In this document: positions 27,634 to 37,155 of the stretch, piece after piece
Layout: each line of letters begins with the position of its first letter
Numbering within the stretch: position 1 is the stretch's first letter
Origin: Deltaproteobacteria bacterium
GTDB taxonomy: Bacteria > Myxococcota_A > UBA9160 > UBA6930
Reading direction: 5' to 3'
DNA length: 64,000 nt
Assembly (NCBI GenBank): GCA_029261815.1
Contig: JAJDAQ010000068.1
Coordinates: 1-64,000 of the forward strand
The notes under the pieces: generated by a model
What the model saw: only the letters and a program-made list of their open reading frames with translations
Told to the model about the DNA's origin: nothing
The model's database searches: none
Program-made: the position numbers and the translations under genes

Positions 27634-28335
27634 ATGAAGCGATTGATTCCCGCCTTCGTGTTCGCCGCCGCCTTGATGGCCGCGACGTCCGCACAAGCGG
27701 TTTCCTACCAGTACACCTGCTCGCCTTGCAGCGGAAACCATGCCGCGGGCGAGATGGTGTCGCTCGACACCACCTTCAACACCGTGACCGATCAGTTCCG
27801 CTGGACGGCCGAGTTCTCAGCGACCGCCGGAAATCTGCCGAGCGCCGGCTGGCTCGTCGTGAGCGATGGGCCGAACCCGAAGAGCCACGTGAACGAGTAC
27901 GCGATCATGTACCTCGATCACGCGTCGGGCGATGTCACCGCATACGTGTACAACGGCCTGAACTCGGCGAACAGCTACCAGGACGCGGCCGGCTACCTGG
28001 GCACATTCTCGAATGCGATCACGGTCAGTACGCTCGGCAACGGCAACCAGCAGGTTTCGCTGTCGCTCGATGCGACCGGAATCAACAACGCCTTCAACAC
28101 GCCCGACTGGGACGGCATCTCATTCGATAAGGGTCTCGGCTACTGGTACCACCCGTCGACCGGGAACCTCGCCTACAACGGCGACGGCACGATCTCGGGC
28201 TTCAATGTCCGTACCCAGGGTTGGTACGACAAGCGCGATCTCCAGACGCGCCCCATTCCGGAACCGAGCGCAGCACTCGTCTTCGGGATCGGAGCGCTTC
28301 TCGTCGGGGCTTCCCGGAAGCACCGCCGCGCATAA
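27634..28335 (+). CDS. PEP-CTERM sorting-signal protein, RpoN-controlled
   Basis: A 233-residue secreted protein. Signal peptide (LIPAFVFAAALMAATSAQA), an extracellular body beginning YTCSPCSG and rich in Asn, Gly, Tyr and Ser (beta-sandwich-like, probable matrix or surface protein), and a C-terminal sorting signal: RPIPEPS, hydrophobic ALVFGIGALLVGA, basic RKHRR. The tail nearly repeats that of the protein at 12970-13575. ATG 27634 is chosen because it starts the signal peptide and follows the sigma-54 site at sensible distance. Processed by exosortase (family knowledge). Function of the body unknown. Confidence 0.87.
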   Translation: MKRLIPAFVFAAALMAATSAQAVSYQYTCSPCSGNHAAGEMVSLDTTFNTVTDQFRWTAEFSATAGNLPSAGWLVVSDGPNPKSHVNEYAIMYLDHASGDVTAYVYNGLNSANSYQDAAGYLGTFSNAITVSTLGNGNQQVSLSLDATGINNAFNTPDWDGISFDKGLGYWYHPSTGNLAYNGDGTISGFNVRTQGWYDKRDLQTRPIPEPSAALVFGIGALLVGASRKHRRA

Positions 28336-28357
28336 CGCGACTCCTTTCGGGGAATCG

Positions 28358-28389
28358 CGGGCCCGCAGTGGAGATCCACTGCGGGCCCG
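28358..28389. terminator. Strong bidirectional hairpin between convergent genes
   Basis: 15-base perfect arms at 28358-28372 and 28375-28389 flank a 2-base centre. It lies between the stops of the PEP-CTERM gene (+) and nitronate monooxygenase (-), so it can serve both. No T-run follows on the plus strand. Confidence 0.75.
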
Positions 28390-28407
28390 ATGCGTTCTGG
28401 CGCCGGC

Positions 28408-29355
28408 TCAGCCGGCGTAGCGCTGCCCGAGTTCCTGGATCGTCTCGTGGAACTCGGCCACGATGTCGCCCAGCACATCGGCGACCGGTCGCACCGAGTC
28501 GATGCGGCCCGCGACCTGGCCGGTCAATGCGATCGAGGCGTTCATGTCGCCGCCGAAGTAGAGGTCCTTCGCCTTGCCGAGTTCGCCCATGATGTTCTCG
28601 TCGGCATACTCGAGCGCTTCGGAATGTTCCGTGCGGAGCGCGCGCAGGCCCGGGCCAAACTTGCGGTTGAGGAAGACCGTATCGGTCTCCTCTGCGTTTA
28701 CGATCGCGTCCTTCCAGTTCTGGTGGATCGGGGACTCCGCCGACGAGACCATTCGGGTTCCCAACTGGACGCCTTCTGCGCCGAGCGAGAACGCTGCAGC
28801 CATGGTTCGCCCGCACAGGATGCCGCCGGCGGCGATAATCGGGACATCGACGCGCGATGCCACGAGGGGCAGCAGGACCAGGCTGGCTACGTCGCGCGGG
28901 TTCTTGAATCCGCCGCCTTCGCTCCCCTCGACCACGAGCCCGTCGACGCCGGCTTCGACGGCTTTCAACGCACCCTTCAAGGTGGGGACGACATGGAAGA
29001 CCGTGAGCCCGGCCGCTTTGAGATCGGCCGTGTGCTTGGTCGGACTTCCCGCCGATGTCGTGACGAACTTGACGCCCTGATCGACCACGAACTGCACGAT
29101 GTTGGGGTCGCGCACGAATGCCTGGGCGATGTTGACGCCGAACGGCTTGTTCGTGAGGTCGCGCATCTTCTTGATCTCTTCGCGCAGGACATCCAGTTCA
29201 CCCGACGACGTCTCGATGATGCCCATCCCTCCGGCATTCGAGACCGCGGAAGCCAACGGGGAGCGGGCGATCCACCCCATCGGGGCCTGGACGATCGGGT
29301 GCTCGATTCCGAGCATTTGCGTGACACGATTCTGGATCGGAGGCAGCTTTGACAT
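28408..29355 (-). CDS. Nitronate monooxygenase / 2-nitropropane dioxygenase family
   Basis: A 315-residue FMN-dependent TIM-barrel enzyme. Typical segments are HPIVQAPMGWIA near the N-terminus, NAGGMGIIE, VEGSEGGGF, and the phosphate-binding IAAGGI (mid-C-terminal). Family members oxidise nitronates such as propionate-3-nitronate; some are related FabK-like enoyl-ACP reductases, so the substrate is not certain. ATG 29355 rather than 29373 is favoured by a TACATT box ending 7 bases upstream. Confidence 0.88.
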   Translation of the reverse strand: MSKLPPIQNRVTQMLGIEHPIVQAPMGWIARSPLASAVSNAGGMGIIETSSGELDVLREEIKKMRDLTNKPFGVNIAQAFVRDPNIVQFVVDQGVKFVTTSAGSPTKHTADLKAAGLTVFHVVPTLKGALKAVEAGVDGLVVEGSEGGGFKNPRDVASLVLLPLVASRVDVPIIAAGGILCGRTMAAAFSLGAEGVQLGTRMVSSAESPIHQNWKDAIVNAEETDTVFLNRKFGPGLRALRTEHSEALEYADENIMGELGKAKDLYFGGDMNASIALTGQVAGRIDSVRPVADVLGDIVAEFHETIQELGQRYAG

Positions 29356-29362
29356 GCGTGGC

Positions 29363-29368
29363 AATGTA
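29363..29368 (-). promoter_or_regulatory. TACATT -10 box, leaderless start of nitronate monooxygenase
   Basis: On the minus strand TACATT ends 7 bases before ATG 29355, with no ribosome site between. Confidence 0.5.
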
Positions 29369-29563
29369 GACAACTCCGTCGGTCAATGACCGGTATGCTC
29401 CGACGTTCGCCGGATGCGTCCGACCCGCAATCCACCGGCAACCTGAACCGTCACGCCCGCCCCGATGCGGGACACCCACCTTCATGGAGTGCGTCGCCCT
29501 GATCTCTTCGAATTCGCCGGCAGCCGCGTTGGAAGCGCGACACGCGGTCGGGAGGCGTCCCGC

Positions 29564-32383
29564 GTGACCGGTGTCATCTGCGCGATCTTCTTCTTTTCCG
29601 GCGCTTCGGCGCTGATCTTCGAGTCGCTCTGGTTCCACCAGGCCGGGCTCGTCTTCGGCAACGGGGTCTGGGCCTCGAGCCTGGTTCTCGCCTCATTCAT
29701 GGCCGGCCTCGCGCTGGGCAACGCAGGCGCCGCGAAGTGGGGCGTGCGCCTGTCGCGTCCGGTTCGCGCCTACGCGCTCCTGGAGTTGGCGATCGGCGCG
29801 TCGGGCCTCTTGCTGGTGATCGGGCTCCCCCTCCTCGTGCCGATTCTCGCGCCGCTCCTCCGAAGCACACTCGATCAGCCCTGGCTCGCGAACCCGATTC
29901 GGGTCAGCGCCGGTTTCGCGCTGATGTTGCTGCCCTCGACCGCGATGGGGGCGACGCTGCCGTTGCTGGTGAAGGCACTGCTCGCGCGCGATTCCAGCTT
30001 CGGTTCGGTGCTCGGCCGCTTGTACGGCTGGAACACACTCGGCGCCGTGGCCGGCGCGTTGGCCACCGAGGCCGTGCTGCTCGGTGCGCTCGGCGTTGCG
30101 GGCAGTGCACTGTTCGCGGCTGGGTTGAATGTCGCGGTGGCCCTCGCAGGCATCGCCATCCAGACACGTCTCGCGCGCGCCGTGCGCCAGACTGAAGCCA
30201 CGGAGGCCGCGCCCAGTGTCGCGGGAAGCCGCGTTCGCTGGCTGCTGGCCGCGGCGTTCCTGTCGGGTTTCTCGCTGCTCGCGCTCGAGGTCATCTGGTT
30301 CCGTTTCCTGCAGCTCTGGGTCCACGCGAGCAGTCTGGTGTTCGCCGTGATGCTCGCCGTGGTGTTGGGCGGCATTGCGATCGGCAGTCTCATCGGCGGC
30401 GCGGTCCTGCGCCGGATTCCCGGCGCGTACACATGGGCGCCTGTGGCGTCCCTGGTTTCGGGCGCCGGGGTCGTCGGACTCTATGCCATCCACGGTCAGG
30501 TCCCGACGGAGCCCCACTACGTCGCGACCATGGGGGCCGTCGCCCTCCGGGCGGCGCTGTTGATGGCTCCCGTGTGCCTGCTTTCGGGCGTTGTCTTCAC
30601 CTGGCTGGGCACCGCGATCGAACGCGAGATCCGTCCCGCATCGCGAGCGGCCGGTTGGATGACGTTCTGGAACACGCTCGGGGCCGGCGCCGGCCCGTTG
30701 GTGGCCGGATTCATCCTGCTTCCGAGCCTCGGCATGGAGCGCTCGTTCGCGTTGCTGGCGATGGGCTACGGGGCGGTCGCCGCATTGGCGTGGTGGGGGT
30801 TGGCCGAGGAGCACCGCGGGGTGCGGGTCGGCATTGCCGCCGTTGTGACGGTCGTGCTGGCTGCCGTGTTTCCCTACGGACAGATGAACGATGACTTCGT
30901 CCCACGTTCGGCCGAACGTTATGTGAATGCCGGAGGCGGTCAGATCTCGCGGATCGAAGAGGGTCGGACCGAGACGATCGTACTCCTCGAGAACCAGTTC
31001 GAAGGCGAAACCGTTGTCCGGACGCTCCTGACCAACGGTCACAGCATGACGGGCGACGCGCCGAACGCGCGCCGCTACATGAACCTGTACGCCTACTTTC
31101 CGGTCTTCTTTCATCCGAAGATCGAAGATGCGCTGTTGATCAGCTACGGGCTTGGAAACACCGCCCGCGCACTCCTCGATTCGCCCGAGATCGAGCGGGT
31201 CGACATCGTCGACATCTCGCGGGAAATGCTGGGGCTGGCCGATCACGTTTTTCCGGCGGATCGCAACCCGCTGACGGATCCGCGCGTCCACGTGCACATC
31301 GACGACGGCCGTTACTTCCTTCAAGTCACCGACCAGCGTTTCGACGTCATTACGGGCGAGCCGCCGCCGCCCAAGAACGCGGGCGTGGTGAACCTCTACA
31401 CCCAGGAATACTTCCAACTCGCCTACGACCGGTTGGCCGAAGGCGGTATGCAGACGTACTGGCTGCCGATCCACGATCTGACCTTGGCCGACGCGAAGGG
31501 CATCGTGGCCGCATATTGCGCGGTGTTCGATGACTGCAGCCTGTGGCTCGGAACGTCGACGGACTGGATGCTCGTCGGTTCGCGGGACCATGAATGGAAG
31601 GCCGACCTCGCGCACTTCGAGCGCGCATGGAGCGATCCCGTGATCGGGCCCGACTTGCGCGCGATCGGACTCGAGGAGCCGGCGCTGCTCGCGGCGACGT
31701 TCCTGATGGATGCGAGCCAGCTCCAGGAGTGGAGCGCGGATACGGCGCCCCTCGTCGATGATCGTCCGAAGCGGTTGGCCAACCTCACGCCCCTTCCGAG
31801 CGAGGTCTATCCGGACTTTGAACCGATGCTGGCGACTGCGGCGGTCCGCGAGCGCTTCGCCGCGAGTGAATGGGTGGCCTCGGCGTTCTCGCCGTCGATT
31901 CGGGCGCGAGCTCTCGAGCTCCTGGATGTCCAGCGCATCTTGAATGATATGACGGCGCCCGGCGGTGGCGCGCGCGGTCCTGAGCAGCGCATTCGGGACA
32001 TCCTCTTCCTACTGGAAGAGACCGAGTACGAGACCATCCCCTTGTGGGATCTTGGCAGCAATACACGCTTTGCCGAACTCGCCGATGCGAGTTCGAGTCG
32101 GAAGACTGCAGTCCTCGAGCACCGCGGATACGCGGCATTGGCGCGACGCGAGTACGGGGTCGCGGCCGATGCGTTTCGGATTGTCACCGCGCGACATCGC
32201 GAAAGGACGCACGCATGGCGCATGCGCGTTCTCGCCCTCTGTCTCGCGGATCGGATCGACGAAGCCACGCAGGTGACGCGTAGCCTGCGCGGCCGGATCG
32301 AAGATACCCCCGAAGAGCGTGGCTACTGGGCCGTGCTGCGGGAACGATTCGGGCTCGAGTCGCCTTTCGCACAGCCCGGCTGA
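29564..32383 (+). CDS. Membrane-fused spermidine synthase-like protein
   Basis: A 939-residue fusion from GTG 29564, which has GGAGG eight bases upstream; an ATG at 29465 in frame lacks one. The first 460 residues are an integral membrane domain with about twelve helices, beginning FFFSGASALIFE as in MFS-type SpeE fusions. A spermidine-synthase-like Rossmann domain follows: GLGNTARALLDSP, the aminopropyl-group segment HIDDGRYFLQV and GEPPPPKNAG. The last 230 residues are an extra soluble domain with helical repeats. Whether it makes polyamines is doubtful: the usual DxxDP segment is replaced. Confidence 0.8.
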   Translation: MTGVICAIFFFSGASALIFESLWFHQAGLVFGNGVWASSLVLASFMAGLALGNAGAAKWGVRLSRPVRAYALLELAIGASGLLLVIGLPLLVPILAPLLRSTLDQPWLANPIRVSAGFALMLLPSTAMGATLPLLVKALLARDSSFGSVLGRLYGWNTLGAVAGALATEAVLLGALGVAGSALFAAGLNVAVALAGIAIQTRLARAVRQTEATEAAPSVAGSRVRWLLAAAFLSGFSLLALEVIWFRFLQLWVHASSLVFAVMLAVVLGGIAIGSLIGGAVLRRIPGAYTWAPVASLVSGAGVVGLYAIHGQVPTEPHYVATMGAVALRAALLMAPVCLLSGVVFTWLGTAIEREIRPASRAAGWMTFWNTLGAGAGPLVAGFILLPSLGMERSFALLAMGYGAVAALAWWGLAEEHRGVRVGIAAVVTVVLAAVFPYGQMNDDFVPRSAERYVNAGGGQISRIEEGRTETIVLLENQFEGETVVRTLLTNGHSMTGDAPNARRYMNLYAYFPVFFHPKIEDALLISYGLGNTARALLDSPEIERVDIVDISREMLGLADHVFPADRNPLTDPRVHVHIDDGRYFLQVTDQRFDVITGEPPPPKNAGVVNLYTQEYFQLAYDRLAEGGMQTYWLPIHDLTLADAKGIVAAYCAVFDDCSLWLGTSTDWMLVGSRDHEWKADLAHFERAWSDPVIGPDLRAIGLEEPALLAATFLMDASQLQEWSADTAPLVDDRPKRLANLTPLPSEVYPDFEPMLATAAVRERFAASEWVASAFSPSIRARALELLDVQRILNDMTAPGGGARGPEQRIRDILFLLEETEYETIPLWDLGSNTRFAELADASSSRKTAVLEHRGYAALARREYGVAADAFRIVTARHRERTHAWRMRVLALCLADRIDEATQVTRSLRGRIEDTPEERGYWAVLRERFGLESPFAQPG

Positions 32384-33066
32384 AGCCCGTCGAAGGTCCA
32401 GAGGCCCCGGCGCGTCGCAACCGCGGCCGCCCGTTCGAGCCGCTCCGAGAATGCGGCGCGCGGAATTTCGCGCGCGCCGAACGAGGCCAGGTGGTCGGTG
32501 TGGAGCTGGCAGTCGAAGAGCTGGAAGTTCCAACGCGCGAGTTGTTGAACGAGGCCGACGAATGCCGCTTTGGACGCGTCGCGTTCCCGATGGAACATCG
32601 ACTCGGCAAAGAACCCGGCGCCCAGCGAGACGCCATAGAGGCCGCCCACGAGTTCGTCCCCGATCCAGGCTTCGCACGAGTGGGCAAAGCCGAGCCGGTG
32701 CAGCGCCGTATACGCCGCCTGCATCTCCGGCGTGATCCAGGTGCCGACCTCATCGTGGCGCGGTGTCGTCGCGCAGGCCTGGATCACGGCTTCGAAGTCT
32801 TTGTCCAGCGTGAGGCGGAAGCGGCCCTGGCGAAGCGTCCGCTCCATGCGCCTCGCGACGTGCAACTCCGCCGGTGGAAGAACCATCCGCTCGGGAGGCG
32901 CGAACCAGAGAATGGGCGGCTCGTCGTACCACGGGAAGATGCCGTGGCGGTACGCCAGTAGGAGGCGCTCCGGTCGCAAATCGCCACCGACGGCCAGGAG
33001 TCCCGAAGGTTCCGCCTCGCTCGGCGACGGGAACACCAGATCCTCCGAGAGTCTGTAGACGGTCAC
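32323..33066 (-). CDS. aat: Leucyl/phenylalanyl-tRNA-protein transferase
   Basis: A 247-residue Aat, which transfers Leu or Phe from tRNA to N-terminal Lys or Arg, creating N-degrons for ClpS/ClpAP. Diagnostic segments are PSGLLAVGGDL, YRHGIFPWY, ESMFHRERDASKAA and DCQLHTDHLASFGA. Starts with GTG 33066. Its 3' end overlaps the spermidine-synthase-like gene tail to tail by 61 bases. ClpS and ClpA, the downstream partners, are encoded at 50971-53564. Confidence 0.95.
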   Translation of the reverse strand: MTVYRLSEDLVFPSPSEAEPSGLLAVGGDLRPERLLLAYRHGIFPWYDEPPILWFAPPERMVLPPAELHVARRMERTLRQGRFRLTLDKDFEAVIQACATTPRHDEVGTWITPEMQAAYTALHRLGFAHSCEAWIGDELVGGLYGVSLGAGFFAESMFHRERDASKAAFVGLVQQLARWNFQLFDCQLHTDHLASFGAREIPRAAFSERLERAAAVATRRGLWTFDGLQPGCAKGDSSPNRSRSTAQ

Positions 33067-33179
33067 GACGCATCCCTGGCCTGATTTCCGTCGAATCGCC
33101 GGGCCCGCACAGAGGCGGTGGGCTGGCGTCCACGGTATGCTGCTCCGCCGATTGACACACGAATCAATGAGGACCCCGC

Positions 33180-34286
33180 ATGAACCTCGAGTTCTCCGAA
33201 GACCAGAAGTTCGTCCAACAGACGGCCCGAGACTACCTCGCCGAGCAGTGCCCGCTCGACGTGTGTCGCGCTGTGCTGGAAGGCGATGAAACCTATGCGC
33301 CCGACCTTTGGAAGGGCGTTGCCGAAATGGGATGGCTCGGGACCGCCGTTCCTGAAGAATATGGCGGCGCCGGCCTCGGCCACCTCGAGCTCGCCCTGAT
33401 CGCGATGGAGTTGGGCCGGGTGCTTGCGCCGATCCCGTTCTCGTCGTCGGTCTACCTCGCGACCGAGGCCATCGTGCAGGCTGGGAGCGACGACCAGAAG
33501 AAGCGCCTGCTGCCCGGCCTCGTCTCGGGTGATGCGATCGGAACGCTTGCGCTGGCGGAAGGTCTCGGTGACTTCGATGCCCGCAATGCGGAGGCCACGT
33601 TCGATGGCAAGACGATCAGCGGTACCAAGATCCCGGTCAGCGATGGTGCGGCCGCGACCCTGGCCGTCGTCGTCGTAAAGGAGGGCTCCGGCCACTCCCT
33701 CGTCGTCGTCGACCTGAGCGCGGACGGCGTGACGCGCAAGAGCGTCGAGAGCTTCGACCCGAGCCGACCGTTGGCCGAGATTACGTTCGCCGGTGCCCCG
33801 GCCGAGCGCCTTGGTGAAGCGGGTGCCGGTCCGGTGATCGTGAACGCCGTGCTCGAGCGGGCCGCTGTGCTGCTCGCCTACGAGCAGATCGGGGGCGCCG
33901 AACGCGCACTCGACATCACACGCGAGCAGACGATGGGGCGCTTCGCATTCGGTCGGCCGGTCGCGAGCTTCCAGTCCTTGAAGCACCGCATGGCGGATGT
34001 GTACGGCAAGATCCAGGTCGCGCTGTCCAACGGCTACTGGGCCGCGTGGGCACTCGAGAACGATGAGCCCGAACTGACCCAGGCGGCGGCGGCAACCCGC
34101 GTCGCGGCCAGCGACGCTTTCGTCCTCGCGAGCGAGGAGATGGTGCAGATGCACGGCGGCGTCGGCTTCACCTGGGAGTACGACTGCCACCTCTTCTACC
34201 GACGCGCCAAGGGCACGGCCCACGCGCTCGGCACCCCGAACGAGTGGCGCGAGAAGCTCGTCCAGCAGATCGAATCTACGCTCTAA
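33180..34286 (+). CDS. Acyl-CoA dehydrogenase, short subunit of a pair
   Basis: A 368-residue FAD-dependent acyl-CoA dehydrogenase fold: helical N-domain (FSEDQKFVQQTARDYL, PEEYGGAGLG), beta domain, and C-terminal helices (TMGRFAFGRPVASFQSLKHR, MHGGVGFTWEYD). The MCAD-type catalytic position near the C-terminus reads YRRAKGT, without Glu. Paired with the longer gene 88 bases downstream. Short/long pairs are known to form heterotetrameric dehydrogenases in steroid side-chain degradation; that role is inference. A TATGCT box at 33136-33141 may be the -10. Divergent from aat. Confidence 0.9.
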   Translation: MNLEFSEDQKFVQQTARDYLAEQCPLDVCRAVLEGDETYAPDLWKGVAEMGWLGTAVPEEYGGAGLGHLELALIAMELGRVLAPIPFSSSVYLATEAIVQAGSDDQKKRLLPGLVSGDAIGTLALAEGLGDFDARNAEATFDGKTISGTKIPVSDGAAATLAVVVVKEGSGHSLVVVDLSADGVTRKSVESFDPSRPLAEITFAGAPAERLGEAGAGPVIVNAVLERAAVLLAYEQIGGAERALDITREQTMGRFAFGRPVASFQSLKHRMADVYGKIQVALSNGYWAAWALENDEPELTQAAAATRVAASDAFVLASEEMVQMHGGVGFTWEYDCHLFYRRAKGTAHALGTPNEWREKLVQQIESTL

Positions 34287-34374
34287 GTCTCTGGAATTTT
34301 AACGGAAACCAGAAACAAAACGACGACTCGAACTGAGCCACGAGCAGCGCCGGATCGAGTGAAGGAACGACGAC

Positions 34375-35610
34375 ATGGATTTCAACGACTCCCCTGAAGA
34401 AGCCGAATTCCGCAAGAAGGCCCGAGCCTTCCTGGGCCAGCACCTGAAGCCCCTGGGCCCGGATGAAACGCCGACGTCACTGGGCGAACGCGAAGACAAC
34501 GACGCCATCCAGTGGGCCAAGGACTGGCAGGCCACCAAATTCGACAACGGCTGGGCCGTGCTCACGTGGCCGACCGAATTCGGCGGCCAGGCCATGGGCC
34601 GACTCGAGGCCAGCGTCTTCGCCCAGGAAGAAGCCAAGTTCAAGGCGCCGCCGAGCATCTACGGCATCGGTCACGGCATGCTCGGACCCACGATCATGAG
34701 CCACGGGACCGACGAGCAGCGCGAGCGTTTCGTGAAGGACATGGCCCGCGGACAGGAAGTCTGGTGCCAGCTCTTCAGTGAACCGGCTGCGGGTTCGGAC
34801 CTGGCGGCGCTGCGCACGAGTGCAGTGAAGGACGGCGACGAGTGGGTCATCAACGGCCAGAAGATCTGGTCGACGGGCGCCCACTTTTGCGACTGGGGCA
34901 TGATCGTCACACGTACAGACCCCAACGTCGCGAAGCACGACGGCTTGACCTACTTCATCGTCGACATGCGCGACCCCGGTGTCGAGTGCCGACCCATCAA
35001 GCAGATCAACGGCGGCTCCGGCTTCAACGAGGTGTTCTTCTCGAACGTTCGCGTGCCGGACTCGCAGCGCCTCGGTGGTGTCGGCGATGGCTGGAAGGTC
35101 GCGATCACGACCCTCATGAACGAGCGCGTCTCGATCGGTGCCGGCGGCGGGGGAGGTCGCACCAAGGATCTCTTCCGGCTCGCACGGGAGTGCAAGCGTG
35201 GAGGCAAGCCCGCGATCGAAGACGCGGGCGTGCGCTCGCGACTGGCCGACATCTTCATCACCCAGAAGGGCCTGCAGTACACGGGCTACCGGATCCAGTC
35301 CGCGCTTTCGCGCGGCGGAACCCCGGGGCCGGAGGGGTCGATCTCCAAGGCCATCGGTGCACCGCACAGCCAGCAGGTCGCGTCGTTCGCGATGGAGCTG
35401 CAGGGGGCCATGGGCGCCGTCGTCGAGCCCGGACTCGCGGCCGAAGATGCGCTCTGGCAGGACACCTACCTGGGCTCCCCTGGTTTGCGAATCGCGGGCG
35501 GCACGGACGAGGTGCTGAAGAACATCATCGCTGAGCGCGTTCTGGGCCTCCCGTCCGAGCACCGGGCCGACAAGGGGATCCCGTTCCGGGACATTCCCAC
35601 CGGGTCCTAG
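34375..35610 (+). CDS. Acyl-CoA dehydrogenase, long subunit of a pair
   Basis: A 411-residue acyl-CoA dehydrogenase. FAD/substrate segments are FSEPAAGSDLA and NGQKIWSTGAH; the C-terminal FAD-binding end is GGTDEVLKNIIAERVLG. A Glu-Arg pair in LMNERVSIG is at the position of the catalytic base in isovaleryl/long-chain types. A GAAGGA ribosome site precedes ATG. The 88 bases before it are unusually AT-rich (34293-34325) for this genome and could hold a second promoter. Probably acts with the preceding short subunit. Confidence 0.92.
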   Translation: MDFNDSPEEAEFRKKARAFLGQHLKPLGPDETPTSLGEREDNDAIQWAKDWQATKFDNGWAVLTWPTEFGGQAMGRLEASVFAQEEAKFKAPPSIYGIGHGMLGPTIMSHGTDEQRERFVKDMARGQEVWCQLFSEPAAGSDLAALRTSAVKDGDEWVINGQKIWSTGAHFCDWGMIVTRTDPNVAKHDGLTYFIVDMRDPGVECRPIKQINGGSGFNEVFFSNVRVPDSQRLGGVGDGWKVAITTLMNERVSIGAGGGGGRTKDLFRLARECKRGGKPAIEDAGVRSRLADIFITQKGLQYTGYRIQSALSRGGTPGPEGSISKAIGAPHSQQVASFAMELQGAMGAVVEPGLAAEDALWQDTYLGSPGLRIAGGTDEVLKNIIAERVLGLPSEHRADKGIPFRDIPTGS

Positions 35611-35632
35611 CGCGAACCTTATTCGAGAGAAT

Positions 35633-35666
35633 CGAACGGGCGGCTCCTTGCGGAGTCGCCCGTTCG
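35633..35666 (+). terminator. Hairpin terminator after acyl-CoA dehydrogenase pair
   Basis: Arms at 35633-35647 and 35652-35666 form 15 pairs (one G-T) around a 4-base loop, 22 bases after the stop. Only a short T-containing tail follows. Confidence 0.7.
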
Positions 35667-35874
35667 CTCGTTCTGCAGTAGCTTCGACCGAACCGATGGA
35701 CGCAGCGCGCCCAAAGATGAACGCCCGAAACATGGCAACGGACCCCGCCGCCGAGCGGCTGTCTGTACGCGCGCGACACGACATCCGCGCCAACCGCGAA
35801 GAGCCGGCGTCGGACGGCGCTGACCCAAGTCCGGCGACGCGCCGCACTCGGGGCCTGGTCGCTGGGAGACCGCG

Positions 35875-37155
35875 TTGGACGTAACGACGCTACTCGCGAT
35901 CGTGGCCGGTTGTCTGGTGCTGTCGGCATTCTTCTCGGGAAGTGAAACCGCACTCATGCGCCTCTCGCAGCATGATGTCGAAGAAGAGGTCAAGGAGCTC
36001 CGTGGCCCGCAGGCCGTCGCTGCGCGCGACCTGTTGAGCCACACGTCGCGCCTTCTGGTGACGATCCTGCTGGGCAACAACCTGGTGAACATCCTGGGTG
36101 CCTCGGCAGCTTCAGCCGTCGCGATCACGTTGCTCGGCGAGCAGACGGGTCTCCTGGTCTCGACCGCGCTGATGACGTTGATGGTCCTGATCTTCTGCGA
36201 AGTCCTCCCGAAGGCGATGGCCGCCCGCAATCCGCGCCGCATCGGCTTTGCCGTGGCCTTGCCGATCTATGTCCTGCATCAGCTGCTGCGGCCACTGCAC
36301 ATCCTGTTCGATCGCATCGTCGAACCCGTGGTCCGGCGCGTCGGTCCGCCGGAAGGCGAGGAGAACCTGGCCGCCACCGAGACGATCCTACGACTCGCTC
36401 GCGCGAGCAAGGAGTCCAATGGCAGCGGCGCCCCGCAACCCGAGGCCACACCGCTCTCGATCATCGGAGCGACGGCCGGGGCCGCGGAGATGACGGTCGA
36501 GGAGATCATGGTGCGCCGCGCCGAGATCGTGGCGTTCCCGGCCACCACGCCGCCGGCCGATCTGCTCGAGAGCGTGCTCGAAGAACGATACACACGCGTT
36601 CCGATCTTTCGGGACTCGATCGACGATGTTCTCGGTGTCTGTCACTTGAAGGACCTGATCGAGCTCGTGCGCGCGGGAGGCGACGAAGGTGTCGCCGATA
36701 TCTTGAAGCCCGTGCTGCGGGTTCCCGGACGCAAGCCGATCCTCGAGATCCTGGCGGAGATGCAACGGACGTTCGTGCATATGGCCATCGTGAAGGACGA
36801 GTTCGGCCTGACGCTCGGGCTCTGCACCCAGGAAGACGTCCTGGAAGAGATCGTCGGCGAGATCCGCGACGAGTTCGACCGCGAGGAACTGCAGACGATC
36901 CGGGAGCTAGGCGATGGCTTCGAAGCGCTCGGCCGAATCAAGGTGCTGGACTTCAACCGGTCGTCCGGATGGGAAGTGCCGGCCGAACGCGGCGACACGC
37001 TGGGCGGGCTGGTCTTCAACACTCTTGGCCACGCGCCGCACCAGGGCGAACGGGTGGCGCTCCCGGGGTTCGAGATCACGGTGACCGGCGTGTCGGGCTC
37101 GCGGATCACGCGGGTGCGCGTGGTGCAGGCCGATCACGAGGAGGGCACCGGATGA
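35875..37155 (+). CDS. CNNM/CorC (HlyC) family membrane protein with CBS pair
   Basis: A 426-residue protein. N-terminal DUF21 membrane domain (residues 1-150, about four helices; FFSGSETALMRLS is diagnostic), then a CBS pair (residues 210-335: MVRRAEIVAFPATTP, YTRVPIFRDSIDDVLGVCHL, FGLTLGLCTQEDVLEEIVGE), then a CorC_HlyC transporter-associated domain at the end. Family members export Mg2+ or other divalent cations or act as haemolysin-like proteins. The start is TTG 35875 after GGGAG; no better start is seen. The ATGA overlap couples it to the crotonase. The 264-base gap before it holds the terminator and no credible gene. Confidence 0.88.
   Translation: MDVTTLLAIVAGCLVLSAFFSGSETALMRLSQHDVEEEVKELRGPQAVAARDLLSHTSRLLVTILLGNNLVNILGASAASAVAITLLGEQTGLLVSTALMTLMVLIFCEVLPKAMAARNPRRIGFAVALPIYVLHQLLRPLHILFDRIVEPVVRRVGPPEGEENLAATETILRLARASKESNGSGAPQPEATPLSIIGATAGAAEMTVEEIMVRRAEIVAFPATTPPADLLESVLEERYTRVPIFRDSIDDVLGVCHLKDLIELVRAGGDEGVADILKPVLRVPGRKPILEILAEMQRTFVHMAIVKDEFGLTLGLCTQEDVLEEIVGEIRDEFDREELQTIRELGDGFEALGRIKVLDFNRSSGWEVPAERGDTLGGLVFNTLGHAPHQGERVALPGFEITVTGVSGSRITRVRVVQADHEEGTG

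Noticed and set aside
29693-31615. 640-residue antisense frame in the spermidine synthase-like gene
   Set aside because: Shadow frame with no recognisable motif; the sense frame has clear membrane and SAM-domain homology.
35648-35884. 78-codon open frame in the gap before the CNNM gene
   Set aside because: Begins inside a terminator hairpin, has no ribosome site and no homology; regarded as non-coding.
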